Origin: Rubrobacter_A sp965214435
GTDB taxonomy: Bacteria > Actinomycetota > Rubrobacteria > Rubrobacterales > Rubrobacteraceae
Assembly: GCA_965214435.1 (NCBI GenBank)
Contig: OZ243960.1
Span: forward strand, 124,001 to 188,000
DNA length: 64,000 bases
Reading direction: 5' to 3'
Below the pieces are notes generated by a model, which had not been told where the DNA came from, searched no databases, and worked only from the letters and a program-made list of their open reading frames with translations. Made by a program: the position numbers and the translations under genes. Positions 35,181 through 46,735 of the stretch are shown piece after piece (the first letter of the stretch is position 1; each line of letters begins with the position of its first letter).

Positions 35181-35894
35181 TCAGCCTCCTCCGCCGTGGG
35201 AGTGCTCGGGGACGGTCGGTCCCTCGGAAGGCTGTATCAAAACCCACCCCGATCCCTCGAAGGAGAGCTGGAATGTCTCCCCGCTACCACACCCGGTAAA
35301 GGTCTTGAACGAGACATCACTCCGGACGCTCGTGCGGACCCCACCGCTCCAGGCAACCGCCGAGTCCGGGTCGGCGAAGGTCGGGGTGCTGGTGTCCAAC
35401 AAGACCGGGTCTCCGTCCGACGTTACGGCGACCTCGCCGGTGCCCTCCAGCACCACATTGAACAGGCCGCCAGCGAGCTTACCCGCCCCCTCGACGCGCC
35501 GGATGTCCCAGACGATGCCCGGGTCAAAGGCCAGAATGTTCTCGCCGTTGACCGTCATCTTCTCGTCTTCGAGGCTTATGACCATGGTCTTGCGCTTCTC
35601 GTGGGCTAGAAAGAGGTCCCCGGTACCCGAAGCCGTCATAAGGGTGTCTTCCTCGCCGCTGACGGCCTTTTTGAAAAAGCGCCCCAGGCCGCCACTCTTG
35701 TACTCAAAGCGGACATCGCCCTGGTAGGCGACCATCGAGCCGAGCTTGGCCTGCACCTCCTCGTCCTCCAGGCGCACCTTTAGCATAGAAGAGTTCTGTA
35801 GTGGTTCATCCGCCAAGTTCGGTATCGTAACCGAAGATGATTTTTGGCGATGGTAGGGATTCGTTGGCGTGGATACGTAGCGCCGAAAGCGCAC
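35181..35894 (-). CDS. AIM24-family protein
   Basis: 237 residues as a maximal frame; the conserved region begins at ATG 35786 (MLKVRLEDEEVQAKLGSMVA) and the true start between these is unclear. The beta-rich AIM24/TIGR00266-like fold is marked by SMVAYQGDV, LFLAHEKRK, GENILAFDPGIVWDI, GGLFNVVLEGTGEVAVTSDG, and the GSGETFQLSFEGSGWVLIQ end. Function is unknown; bacterial members are often near membrane and stress genes. The C-terminal His/Gly-rich tail is usual in the family. Confidence 0.78.
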   Translation of the reverse strand: MRFRRYVSTPTNPYHRQKSSSVTIPNLADEPLQNSSMLKVRLEDEEVQAKLGSMVAYQGDVRFEYKSGGLGRFFKKAVSGEEDTLMTASGTGDLFLAHEKRKTMVISLEDEKMTVNGENILAFDPGIVWDIRRVEGAGKLAGGLFNVVLEGTGEVAVTSDGDPVLLDTSTPTFADPDSAVAWSGGVRTSVRSDVSFKTFTGCGSGETFQLSFEGSGWVLIQPSEGPTVPEHSHGGGG

Positions 35895-35973
35895 CTTACT
35901 TTACGGACGAGCCATAGCGGCCCGACCGCTCGAAGGGTACAGTACGGAAGCTACTCGGCTAAAGGCTGTATCC

Positions 35974-36003
35974 AGCGCCCGGCTCATCTCAGGAGCCGGC
36001 GCT
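35974..36003. terminator. Hairpin downstream of the surface-protein gene
   Basis: AGCGCC-C-GGCTC pairs with GAGCCGGCGCT across a 7-nt loop with one bulged base. It lies about 100 nt after the stop of the minus-strand surface gene. No T run follows, so its role as terminator is uncertain. Confidence 0.4.
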
Positions 36004-36098
36004 CAGCTCTTTGGCAACGAGTTCCGAGCTCGCCGGTATATAGAATCGTAAGCTCCGGCTCTTACAGCACCTGGCCTACCCCGTGTCTTGCGCGAGCC

Positions 36099-39000
36099 TC
36101 ACCACACTAGCGGCCGGGCGCCGGCCGGACCATAGTTGAAGATAAGGTCCCCGTAGCCTGAGCTGTTTGCGTTGCGTACGATCCACCTGCCGTCCCGCAC
36201 TATCCCTACAGTGTCATCTCCGTCTCCGTCCCAGTCACCGACCACCGGCGTATCGGACGCCACACCGTATCCAAAGGAGAGGTCCCCTTCTCCTCCGGCG
36301 TTGGTGTTCTTCAGTATCCACTGCGCCTCCCGCCTTATGCCTACACTGTCTTTACCGTCCCCGTTCCAGTCCCCAACTACCGGCTTGTCGTTAGACCTAC
36401 CGAAAGCGAAGGTGAGGTCCGGCTCGCCTTCGGTGTTCTGGTTCTTCAGGTAGAAGGTAGCGCCTTCTCTCACCCCTATGGTATCTTTGCCGTCCCCGTT
36501 CCAGTCCCCGACCAGTGGCGGGTCGGTCCGGGAGAAGGCGTCTGTAGAGGTGCCGGGCTTTAAGAGCCGGAAGCTCTGGTCGGGGGCTCTGCCGAGCTCG
36601 AGGGTGTTCCACAAGGAGAACCGGCCTCCTCCGCGGTAGATGCCCGGAGTCTTCGTGCCGTTGCCGTCCCAGTCACCCATTACGGTCACGTTCTGTGAGG
36701 CGTCGAAGGAGGCTGTGGAGATCTCGTCGGCGTTGCCGCCCGTGAGCGTATAGCGCAGGTAGAAACCGGTCTCGCCCGTGGTGCCCTTTGAGATCGCCGG
36801 CTTTGCCCCTACCGGATCCGGCTCTACCGTAAACGACCACTCTCTATCTGCCGAAAGAGTGTTGCCGGCCCTATCTTTAGCGCCTCCGGCACCGTCTCCG
36901 GAGCCTCCCTTTACCCGGGCGGTGTAGGTCTCACCGTAGTCGAGGTTCGCCGAGGGGTCCAGGGTAGCCTGCTTGTTTGCGGCGTCATACGTTACCGTGG
37001 CCGAAAGCGGTGTGCCGGAAGTTCCCTTCACTAGCGTTACGGTCGTCCGGTTTACGGTGCTCGCATCCATCGGCTCTGAGAAAGTGACCTCTACATCCTT
37101 GGTCCTGGCTACCCCGCGGGCGCCTCCGGCGGGAGTGATGCTATCTACCTTCGGGGAGGTGGTGTCCACGCTCCAGCGGCGGACGGCCGGCGTGGCGTCG
37201 GTGTTGCCCGCTTGGTCCGTAGCCCGGACCCGGAAGGTGTGGGAGCCGTCTTGGAGGTCCGAGAGGGTGGCGGGTGAGGTGCAGGCCGAGTAAGCGCCGC
37301 CGTCGAGGCTGCATGAGAAGCTGCCGCCCGGCTCGGTCGAGGAGAAGGCGAAGCTAGCAGACTTTTTGTTGGTCAGGCCGGAGGGACCGGACTCTATGCT
37401 CGTCTCCGGCGGTGTAGCGTCGACGGTGGTAAAAGACCAGGTCTCATCACCGGCGAGGGCGTTGCCGGCCTTATCCTTTACGCCGCCGCCTGCGGCGGAG
37501 CCGCCCTTGACGGTTACAGTGTAGGAGGCGTCGGAGGCCAGGTTGCTTGATGGGTCCAGCGTAGCCGTCTCCGTCGCCGCCTCGTAGGACACGGTTGCTG
37601 GGACGGCCGCGGTAGCGCCCTGGCGGGTGAGGAAGAAGGTAGCTCCTTTGACGGTCTGCGGGTCGAGGGCTTCTGAGAAGGTGACCGTAACGCTCTTGGT
37701 GGACGCTACTCCTCTAACGTCCTTCTCCGGGGAGCGGCCATCTATCGCGGGCGCGGTCGTGTCCACGGTCCACCGCCTCACGGCTGGCTCGGAGTCCTCG
37801 TTACCCGCCTCATCAGTAGCCGCCACCTTGAAGGTATGCTCGCCGTCAACAAGGTCCGTGTAGGTCTTTGGCGAGGCGCACTCCTCGGCCGGGCCGTCGT
37901 CCAGCTTGCAGAGGAATGTAGAGCCTGGCTCCGTGGAGGAGAAGGCGAAGGAGGCTCTATCCGAGTTCGTAAGCCCCTCGGGGCCGGAGGAGATAGCAGT
38001 GTCGGGCGGCGCGGTATCCGGCGGTGGAGCAAGCTTCTCTACGGCGACGGTAACCCGGGCGGTGTCCGTACCGCCTTGGCTGTCCGAGACCTTGTAGGTA
38101 AAGGAGTCCTCGCCGCTAAAGTCCTCCTCCGGAGTGTAGGTGCAGAGTCCCTCAGGGGTGCAATCTGCTCTACCGTTCTGTGGTTGGGTGTAGTCGCTTA
38201 CCGTGAGGGCGTCTCCGTCGGGGTCTGTGTCATTTTCTAGGACGTTCACCTCGATCGGGCTATTCTCGTCGGTAGTCGCCGCATCGTCCGTGGCTGAGGG
38301 TGGTCCCCCGGGAGGCCCCTGAGGTGGTTGGTCGAGGCCGGAGAAGGCCATGACGAACGTGTTCGGTGCTCCCTCTTCCGCGGCTCCGGTGTAGGGCTTT
38401 GCCAGCGAGTAGACTTCCTTGTCCGCACTAACGCTCTCCAGTGCCGCTACCGCCTCAGGCTGGTCTGCCGCAGCGCCGTAGTAGAGCTTGAAGGAGCGCT
38501 TCGCTCCGGGCTCTATAGCGCCGAGCGAGAGGTCTACTAGAGTACCCTGGTCGTCGGGGCCATGATCTTTGAAGAAACCGCTCGCCCCATAGTTCTCCTT
38601 GCCGTCTAGAGGGTCGGGGCTCGCGAAGCCCTCGTTGCTGGAGAAGAGGAGGTAGGGACTCTTTTCGCCTCCTATGGTGACAAGCTCCTCGGAGGGTGTG
38701 GGCTCGGCGTCCCAGTCGACCACCCTCCTGTAGCGCACGTCCTCCGCCGCCTGACTTCCGGTGTTCTCGATGGTCACTTCGGCAACGAAGAGGTTGTCGG
38801 AGGCGGTGGAGGTCTTGAAGGCGTGGGTGACCCGAAACGATACGCCACTACCAGCGCTATTCGCACCGGCGCCGCTCCCATCGCCCACGTCTACCACGGA
38901 GGTAGCACTGTTAGCTGAGGCGACGAAGCTTGAAGCCGTGACGTTGCTTTTGCCGTAGTCGGGGTTGCCGCTGACAAAGCCCCTAGTGCCCGTATCAACA

Positions 39001-39305
39001 TCTGCGATACCCTACCCTTCCTGGCTGCCGCCGGGTGAAACACCGTCGTTACCGGTGGAGGAGAGGCGCAGGCTGACGTCTGTAGTTTCTTCACCGGATG
39101 ATGGTGTGTTGCCGGGGACGCCGAGGTTGGCTTCGGGCTCTACGCCGAGCTTTACGGTGCCGTTGTCGAGGACGGCTGGCTCCTCTACCGCCGCCCGGGC
39201 AGGGGATGCGGAGAACAGCAAACACAGAAAGAAGGAGATTACACACGTCGGAATGATAAAGCGGTGTAGCAGAGGGCTTTGTGGGTTCTTTGTCTGGACG
39301 GACAT
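36099..39305 (-). pseudogene. Secreted Ig-repeat/FG-GAP surface protein interrupted by an in-frame TAG
   Basis: One reading frame from ATG 39305 to 36099 broken only by TAG at 39014-39012. Residues 1-38 are a signal peptide ending near SPARA. The stop follows SPGGSQEG and the frame continues GIADVDTGTRGF; related actinobacterial proteins have EGWG here, so TGG to TAG is the likely change. After the stop come a conserved domain of unknown role, a cadherin-like repeat (ENDTDPDGDALT), two units of PDT-type Ig repeat followed by SbsA-type Ig, and five VCBS/FG-GAP repeats (GDWNGDGKDTIG). It was probably a cell-surface adhesin. GTG 38897 could start a leaderless product. Confidence 0.75.
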
Positions 39306-39309
39306 ATCG

Positions 39310-39720
39310 CTAACGGCCTCCAGACTTCATCTTCGAAAATGATCCTACTGCCGCCACGAAACTTATAACGGCACCTGAAGCTGCCATGTAAACAGAGGTG
39401 AGTATTAGCGCTGCGTCCGCCGATCCTACTAACCTCACTATCAAAGCGATCGGGAGGCCACCAATAGGACTTCCAATTACCTTAAAAAACTCAAGCCACC
39501 CGGAATGGAATTCTTGGTTTAACTCGGCTGCTCTAACCTCCAGCTCCTCTTGTTGGTTCCGCGCGGCGCAGCATACGCCCCCACCTATCAAACCTCCTAG
39601 AACCGCACTGGCTTCTAAAAATCCTACTCCACCGAGTGATAAGGCATACCAACTCACCCATAGCAGAACTATCGTGACTACAACATACAGCACTGCGTCG
39701 TTTCGGTGTCTCGTGTTCAA
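39310..39720 (-). CDS. Four-helix membrane protein, possible RHS immunity protein
   Basis: 136 residues from TTG 39720 with AGGAG 7 nt upstream. Four hydrophobic segments at about 10-28, 33-50, 80-97 and 103-126, with a charged cytoplasmic-type loop (NQQEELEVRAAELNQEF) between pairs. It lies 100 nt downstream of the RHS gene in the same direction, and 4 nt before the surface-protein gene. Position and size suit an immunity protein for the RHS tip, but no known immunity family is recognised. Confidence 0.5.
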   Translation of the reverse strand: MNTRHRNDAVLYVVVTIVLLWVSWYALSLGGVGFLEASAVLGGLIGGGVCCAARNQQEELEVRAAELNQEFHSGWLEFFKVIGSPIGGLPIALIVRLVGSADAALILTSVYMAASGAVISFVAAVGSFSKMKSGGR

Positions 39721-39820
39721 CGTTTCTCTCCTACGTCACAGCACGTCGACTGTTCGTTGCCCAGCCACCATATAAATCGAACTCTTTCTTTTTAGCGGTA
39801 CGCGAGAGCAACTTATTCTC

Positions 39821-42800
39821 CTAAGGCCTTTGGCTATTACCGTCTTTATTAGCTCGATCGTTGAGGTAGTATTCTTTGCTTACCAACCAGTCCTTGCGCG
39901 TGAACAACTCTGTGCCAAAGCCGAAGGCTCCAGAAACAGAAGTAGGATTGTATAGAGCGTTGCGAGCGTTGGGTCCTGCTTTACCACCCAAGAACCTCGG
40001 GGTAACGCCGCGCCAAGTCCTCGGGAAACCTACCTGCTTGAAGTTCTTCATACCGATGGTACGGAATGCCGCATTAGAGATCCCGCCACCTATCCCGGCC
40101 GAGGCAGCACCAAGAGTTGCGCTTTGGAAGGTAAGCTCTTTGTCAGGGTCGAGGGCCGCAGACAGACCGGCACCGCCGACACCGGCAGCGGCGTTTATTC
40201 CAGCTACTGTCGTGGCTCCACCGCCCACGGCAGTCGCAGCGGGCACGGCTATGGGTGCGACTCCGCCAACAACTGCGCCTCCGGCAGCCGCTCCGAGAGC
40301 CCCTCTCCAGGTGGGATCTTCCGCTATCGCCGCGTAACTGCCCGCTCCGACGGCGCTACCAATAAGCGCTCCGGCGACTACGAGCGGTATTATCTCACCG
40401 TCCGGATCCGGCGAGGAGTAGGGGTTGTTGGTCCCATAGATGTAAGGGTTCAAGGTCTGCGGTACGGAAGCGACGCCTTCTACCGGGTCCTCACTGGTGA
40501 ACCTACCCACCGAAGCATCGTAGTGGCGAGCGTGGAAGTCGTAGAGCTTGGTTGCGGGGTCGTAGGCGTTTGCCAGGTAGCTGTAGGGCTGCTCGCTCTC
40601 TCCGCTTCTCTCGTTAGGCGTCCCGAACGCCGTGTAGCCGTAGGTGTCGGTGAGGGTACCCCCGCCACCGGAGAGCGCCGTTACGCTGCCTAGCCGGTCG
40701 TGGTGGTAGTAGCTCTGGCTCTCTGAGCCCTCTTGCTCACGAGAGACGAGCCGAGCCGCCGGTCCGCGTAGGTAGGTAGTGGCTGTCTCTAAAGTGGCTG
40801 CATCCGCGCCGGTGCTTTTCTCTTGTATGGCTTCCGTGCCATCGTAGAGGTAGCCGGTCTCCTTCTCTCCCACCTGTGATGTGACCTTACGGCCGAAGGC
40901 ATCATAGGTGTAGCTAGCACTACCCGTCCCTATGAGACGGTCCTCGTAATCGTAGGCGTAGTCGGTGGTGCTCTCTCCAAGAGTCTTACTCGTGAGGTTG
41001 CCGTTCTCGTCGTAAGAGTAGGTGGTGTTGCCGGCCTTCGTCATCTGCTCTGCGGCGTCATAGCGGTAGCCCGTGGTCTTCGTGCCGTTCGGGGTGGTCA
41101 TCTCCAGGGTGGTACGGTTGCCGGCTGCGTCATAGGTGTAGCCGTAGCTGCGGTAGCGGTGGGTTTCTTTTGTAAGACGGTCCAGCGCATCGTAGGCGTA
41201 GGTGCTCTGCTCGCCGTCCTGGTCCGTTCCCTCTCTGTCGGTTATGGAGGTGACGTTGGAGTTCTTGTCGTAGGCGTAGGTGAGTTCCTTGAGCACCGTA
41301 GATGCCGGATCTGTAGACGCCGGATCTGTAGACGCCGGATCTGTAGATGCCGGGCCCGTGGCTCTGGCTGCGGTCACCCGCCCCAGAGGGTCGTAGGTGA
41401 AAGCTTCTCCGGCTCCGGTCGGATAACTTGTTTCCGTGAGTCGGTCTAGCTTGTCGTAGGCGTAGGTGGTCTCGGCTCCTGCCGGTGAAGTGGCGGAGGT
41501 CATACGGTTCGCCGCATCAAAGGCGTAGGTAGCCTTCCTGGCTGCGCCGCCGGCTGTGCCGCTGCTTGCGCCTGGATAGGTGAGAGCCGTGCGGTTGCCC
41601 GCCGCGTCGTAGGCGTGCTCTGTGGTCCCTTGAGGAGAAGCTTCTCGCACGAGCCGGTCACGCTTGTCGTAGGTGTAGTCTGTCGTGCCGATCTTGTCGG
41701 TAAGGGTAGTGAGGTTGCTCACGGCATCGTAGGATAGCTCTTCCGTACTCGCATCCGGGTAGCTAGTCCTTGTTAGCCGGTCGAGGGCGTCGTAGGCGTA
41801 GGTGGTCTCTCTACCCCTACTGTCGGTGCGGCCGGTGACGTTGCCTACGGAGTCGTAGGCGTAGCTGCGGGTCCTCTCTAGCGGGTCGGTCTCCCGGGTA
41901 AGCCTGCCAAGGGCGTCGTAGGCGTAGCTTCTTGCGTGGCCGTTAGGATTGACGGCCCGGGTGAGTCGGCCTACCGCATCGTAGTCGTAGGACGCCTCGC
42001 CGCCCGCAGCATCGGTTACTCCGGTGAGCCGGTCTATAGGGTCGTAGGCGTAGCTCGTCGTCTTGCCCTTGGGGTCTGTGGTACTGCTCATCCGGCCGGC
42101 CGCGTCGTAGGCGTAGGTGGTGGTCGCGCCATCCGCGGTGCCGTCCGGAAGAGTCATTCCGGTGAGCCTCGTGAGAGGGTCGTACTCTAGGACAGTCTCG
42201 TTGCCCTCGGGATCTGTAACGCTCGTGAGGTTCGCCTCGGTGTCGTAGGCGTAGGTGGTCTTGTTGCCGAGAGGGTCGGTCTCCGAGGTGACCTTGTCGG
42301 TGCCGTTGTAGGTGCTCGTCCAGGTTTCTCCCCGCTCGTCGCTGTAGCTTGCCGGGTTGCCGGTAGCGTCGTAGCCGAAGCTTTCCGTAGCGCCTCCGGG
42401 GTGTGTGACCCCGGTGACCCGTCCGAGGGCGTCGCGCTCTATGGCGGTGCTCCTACCGAGGGCATCGGTTGTCTGCGTTACCCTGCCGAGTGGTCCGTAG
42501 GAATAGTCGGTCTCGTTACCCTCTGGATCGGCTAGGGATGTGAGGTTGCCTTTGCTGTCGTAGGTGTAGGTGGTGGCCCTTCCCTCTGCGTCCACCGTGC
42601 GGGTTGGCTGTCCACTGGCGTCGTACTCCAGGGTGGTCTTTTCCCCGAGGGCGTCGGTTACGGTGGTCGGGTTGCCGTTATCATCGTAGGCGTAGGCGGT
42701 GGTTTCTCCTGCAGGGTCGGTCTCTGTTTTTAGGCTGTTGTAGGGCTCTCCGTAGGTGGCCTGCCAGGTAACACCTGTCGGGTAGTCTATCTCTGTGAGG

Positions 42801-45800
42801 TTGCTCTTGTCGTCGTAGGCATAGCCGGTGGTGTTGCCTAGCTCGTCGGTCTCTGAGGTGCGGTTGCCATCCTCGTCAAAGGTGTAGGTCCTCTGGTTAC
42901 CTAGTGGGTCTACTACCTTGGTGACCCGCTTCATCGCGTTGTAGAAGAAGACGCTCTCGTTGCCCTTGGAGTCGGTTACGGTGGTCTCTCTGTCTGCCTT
43001 GTTGTAGGAGAGGGTCATCTTGTAGGTGCCGTCTTCGCCTACGGTGGAGCTTACCCGGTCCTCTTCGTCGTAGGTGAAGGAGAAGGTGCTGCCGTCCTTG
43101 TCGATGACCCGGGTGAGGTTATACGGCCCTCCGGCAGCGGCGTAGGTGTAGCGGATCTCTTCTCCGTCCCTATCCGTTACGGAGGCGAGGTTGCCAGTAT
43201 CGTCGTAGGCGTAGGTGATGGATTTGCTGGACGGGTCGGTTAGGCTGGTGATCCTGCCCTCCGCGTTGTAGGAGAGGATGATGTCTCTGTCTGCTGTGTC
43301 CGTGATCCTGGTCAGGTTATCGCTGGTGTAGGAGAAGGTGATGGCGTTTCCGTTGGGGTCCGTGATCTCCTTCAGACGGCCCCCGGAGCCAAAGCTCCAT
43401 ACAAAGCCGTTTTTCTTCTCTAGGGTAAACCCGGGAGGAGTGGTAGAAGAGCCGCCAGTCTGTTTGGTGAGGGTATCCTCGTAACCCGCCGGGGCTGTAT
43501 AGGAACCGTCGGGGTTCTTCTTGAAAACAAGCCTCTTGCCCTCAGGGTCTATCTCAGTTATCGAGCCGTCGGGATTTTCTTTGAGGCGGGTATTGTAGGA
43601 GTAGGTCCAGCCGTAGCCCAGAGGTCCTTCTATGGTGTCCTGGGAGTTGTAGGTACGGACGAACTGTAAAGGGAAGCCTTTACCTGGCAAGTTGAGGTCT
43701 TCCGTGGTCTCGTACATGTTGCCGGTGACGAAGTTGACCGGGTCGCCGCCGGTGGCGTTGGGATCTTGTGGCACCCCGAACTCGTCGGATACTTCGGGGT
43801 CTGGTTCCGGGCCCGGAGGTGAGCCGGAGTCCTGTCTCGGCGGGACTGTGATCTGCCTGGAGTCGGTAGCGGTACTCAAATCCGGGGTCTCTACTTCCAC
43901 CTTTAGCGCGTAATCCTGCTGCTCATCTCGCAGGGGCGCCTCGACCTGCCAGGTCACCCGTCGCTCTTCGCCAGGGTTCATGGCTCCTATAGAGATCGTC
44001 GGCTCGCCCTCTACGGTCAGTCCCTCGGGAGAGGTGGATAGGGTTGCCGTGACGCTCTCCACCTGGGTGTAGCCTTCGTAGCGGACGATAGCGTCTACGG
44101 TGAATGGGTTCGGGTTTAGGGCACCGTTGTCGATGAGGAGGTTTTCCGGGGCGCTGGCCTCGACCCCGAGCTTGCCGGTCGTGGGCGGTACGGGAGGCGA
44201 GGAACCCTCTAGCTCGAAGGCGCCGATGTCGCATAAAGCGTTTCCGTCACCGTCGCCGTCGTGCATGCGGGACACGCCGCGCTGATCCTCAGGAGGACAG
44301 TAGTCTCCTCCGGCATCTATGGCCGGGCTGCCGGGTTGCAGCGCGTGAGTCTTGGTCGGTCCGCCGTTGTCCTGTAGCGGGCCGAGGAGCGGGTCGGTGT
44401 CGGTCTGGTCGGTTGGTTGATCGAAGTTGCAGGAGTCGCCGGAGTCTAGGTTGTGACCATTAGATACAGAGGTGCCGTACTCTGTGTCGAAGCAGCTATC
44501 GCTGTTGACGCCGTCAGTAACAACAGTCCCCGACATCTCAAGTTCGTAACTGTTAGAAATGTTTCCACCCTGAAGCGCCCTGTTGCCGCTCAAGGTAACG
44601 TTGTCGAGGTAGAGCTGTATGTCGTTGTATATACCGCCCCCTCCAGGTTCGTCGGTAGTCGCCGGATCCGCGGAAGCGAGGTTATTACTGACAGTAGTAT
44701 TGGTCATTTGTACGGTGCCCGAGAGTAATGCTCCGCCGCCACTGCCACCCCAACCGTACTGTGGGGGGTCGTTACCAACTCCCCAGTGGGACTCGTTGCC
44801 GCTTATGGTGCTGTCTTTTATGGTGGCGTTTTGTCCCCACCACAGTGCAAGGCCACCTCCCCAACCGCCGGTAGCGCTGTTCCCGCGTATCGTCGTGCCC
44901 GTCATCTCGAAACGATCGACTGGATCGAAGGTCCCGCCCTCAGCGTAGATACCGCCTCCTCCGTCCCCACCGTCTACTACATTATTCTGTATCACACTGT
45001 CGCGAATCTCGAAAACATCGGACTCGGAACTGTCGAAATAGGTTACTCCCCCACCACCTCCGTCGCAGGGTCCGACGCAGCGGTTGCCGCTTACATTAGT
45101 GCGTATGAGGCGAAAGGTGTCTGCATCAAACACGGCCGAGTTGTAGATGCCTCCACCGTAATAGCCGTTGCTCGAAACGTTGTTAGCGACGGTGCTATCC
45201 TCTACCGTCAGAGAAGCATCTTCGTTTAAGATTCCTCCGCCATGTCCGCCATCCGGCGTCATGTTCTCCGATATGGTGCTGCGGGTTATAGTGAAGGTAC
45301 TTCCGGTGCGGTTGCTAGCCGAGTTGTAGATACCTCCGCCGACCCCGCCGGTCGTGGACTTGCGTTAGCGGAGTAGCCTTCAAAGTTGATGCTACCACTA
45401 TTCTCGGACGTGTTTCCATCGACCTGACTATGTAAGATGGTCAGACTACCTTGGCTATTGCCCGGCGAAGACCAGTAAGAGGAGTCTGCACTAACTGCCC
45501 CACCGTCCCCCGTTGCGGTGTTAGATTTTGCTCTCACATTCGTTAGCGCCAGGTTCGTGTTCAGAGCCCAAACGCCACCGCCATCGCCGGTATAAGTGTA
45601 CTGGCGGCCAGCTTGATCTCGGGCGATGAAGTCCCGTGCATCGCCGCCGGTAATCGTTAGACGCTCGATTTCCAAGTTCGCTACCGACAACGCCTGTATA
45701 GCACGGTCTATCCCGCCAGCGTCTACAGTGGTGAGGTCTCGACCAGCCCCGCGAATACTCATCCCATCCGGGTTGGTGACGTCCAGGTCACCCGTTGCCG

Positions 45801-46482
45801 ATGCATCCTCATCCCGGCCTTCCAGGGTTAGCAAGTAATCACCGCCCGGCACCTCCACCGTGTCCTTGCCCGCCGCTGCGTTGGTCTCCTGCACCGCGGC
45901 CCTCAACGTACACACCCCGTTGCCGGTCGCGGTCTCGCACGCGCCGTCGCCGGGGTCGGCGTCCACGGCATCCTCCGTGGAGTTGACCCGTACGGTAGCT
46001 TCGAGAGCGCTGGCTTGCCCGGCATCGGATGCGCTCTGCGCTTCCAGCGACATCGCCCGCAAAATTTGGTTGGTTTCTGCTTGTGGGGTGTAGTTAATGT
46101 CTACGGTTTCGGTGGTACGCTCGCCTTCTGGTGTGATCGCGGTGACCCGGACGTCGTTTTCGCCCTTTTTCAAGCCGTCTACCTTCGTAGCGAAGGCGCC
46201 GTCCTCCACTTCCACTTTGCGACCGTCTACCCGTACCTTCGTACCTTTGGCCGCGTCGACGCGACCCCTAACGAGGACGGCACTTTTATGGGTCTCACGG
46301 GGCATGGCAGGAACGGTGAGTCGTGGGCTGTCTTCCTCCTCTTGAGCATCGGCAGACGTAGCCGATACTCCGGACACGGCCAGAGCACAGAGAGCGCCAA
46401 CAAGCGCCAGAACGACCGGCAATAGCCGTAACCAAGGCCTCGCCCGGTGAGCAAAATTCCCTAGAAAGCGCAGCCTCCCCAA
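39821..46482 (-). pseudogene. Giant RHS/YD-repeat secreted protein with one frameshift
   Basis: Two frames form one gene of about 2,220 codons. The first (46482-45286, TTG start) has a signal peptide, a glucodextranase-B-like Ig domain and a CSLREA-type start of a right-handed beta-helix. At about 45355-45365 the frame slips by one base; restoring it joins GYSANAS to STTGGVGGGIYN in the second frame. That part continues the beta-helix, then two beta domains, about 40 YD repeats and an RHS core (FTSEDP ... NPYIYGTNNPYSSPDPDGE). The last ~190 residues have a Gly/Ala-rich membrane-like stretch and a unique C-terminal tip. RHS proteins deliver toxins or mediate contact. The frameshift may be real or an error. 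Confidence 0.75.
41298..41357. repeat. 15-bp tandem repeat inside the RHS gene
   Basis: GTAGACGCCGGATCT occurs four times in tandem with few changes, coding for ASTDP repeats between YD units. The 15-bp unit keeps the frame, so copy number may vary without breaking the gene. Confidence 0.8.
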
Positions 46483-46620
46483 AGTCCCCCATCCTCTATC
46501 GAGTTTATGCTTCTGCGATGCTTATCGGACCGTTTGGAGAAAAACTTTAGCCAGAGGTGTCAGCGAAGGCTAATCGAAGCGATGCGAAGACGTTTGGATG
46601 TTTATAAAGGACCATACGCT

Positions 46621-46723
46621 TACTTCTGATAACTAGCCTTATCCGCTTTACAGACCCCTCTCTGTTACTGATAATGCGTCTTTGGGCTACGGATAAGGTA
46701 GTGAAATTACTTTTGATAACAGG
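46621..46723. promoter_or_regulatory. Likely TnpI resolution site of the Tn3-family element
   Basis: TACTTCTGATAACTAG (46621) and TACTTTTGATAACAGG (46708) match at 13 of 16 positions. Further GATAA-containing boxes lie at 46664-46674 and 46692, and GATAA/TTATC (46628-46643) forms an inverted pair. Tn4430-type elements have such an array of inverted and direct TnpI boxes just upstream of tnpI. A TTAGCC/GGCTAA dyad at 46548-46574 lies farther left. Confidence 0.5.
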
Positions 46724-46735
46724 GAGGCGGGTGTT

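Noticed and set aside
40124..40693. Plus-strand frame inside the RHS gene
   Set aside because: Antisense to the RHS core and membrane-like linker; no motif and no ribosome site.
41298..41357. CRISPR-like array
   Set aside because: Direct tandem 15-mers without spacers that keep the coding frame; a coding repeat, not CRISPR.
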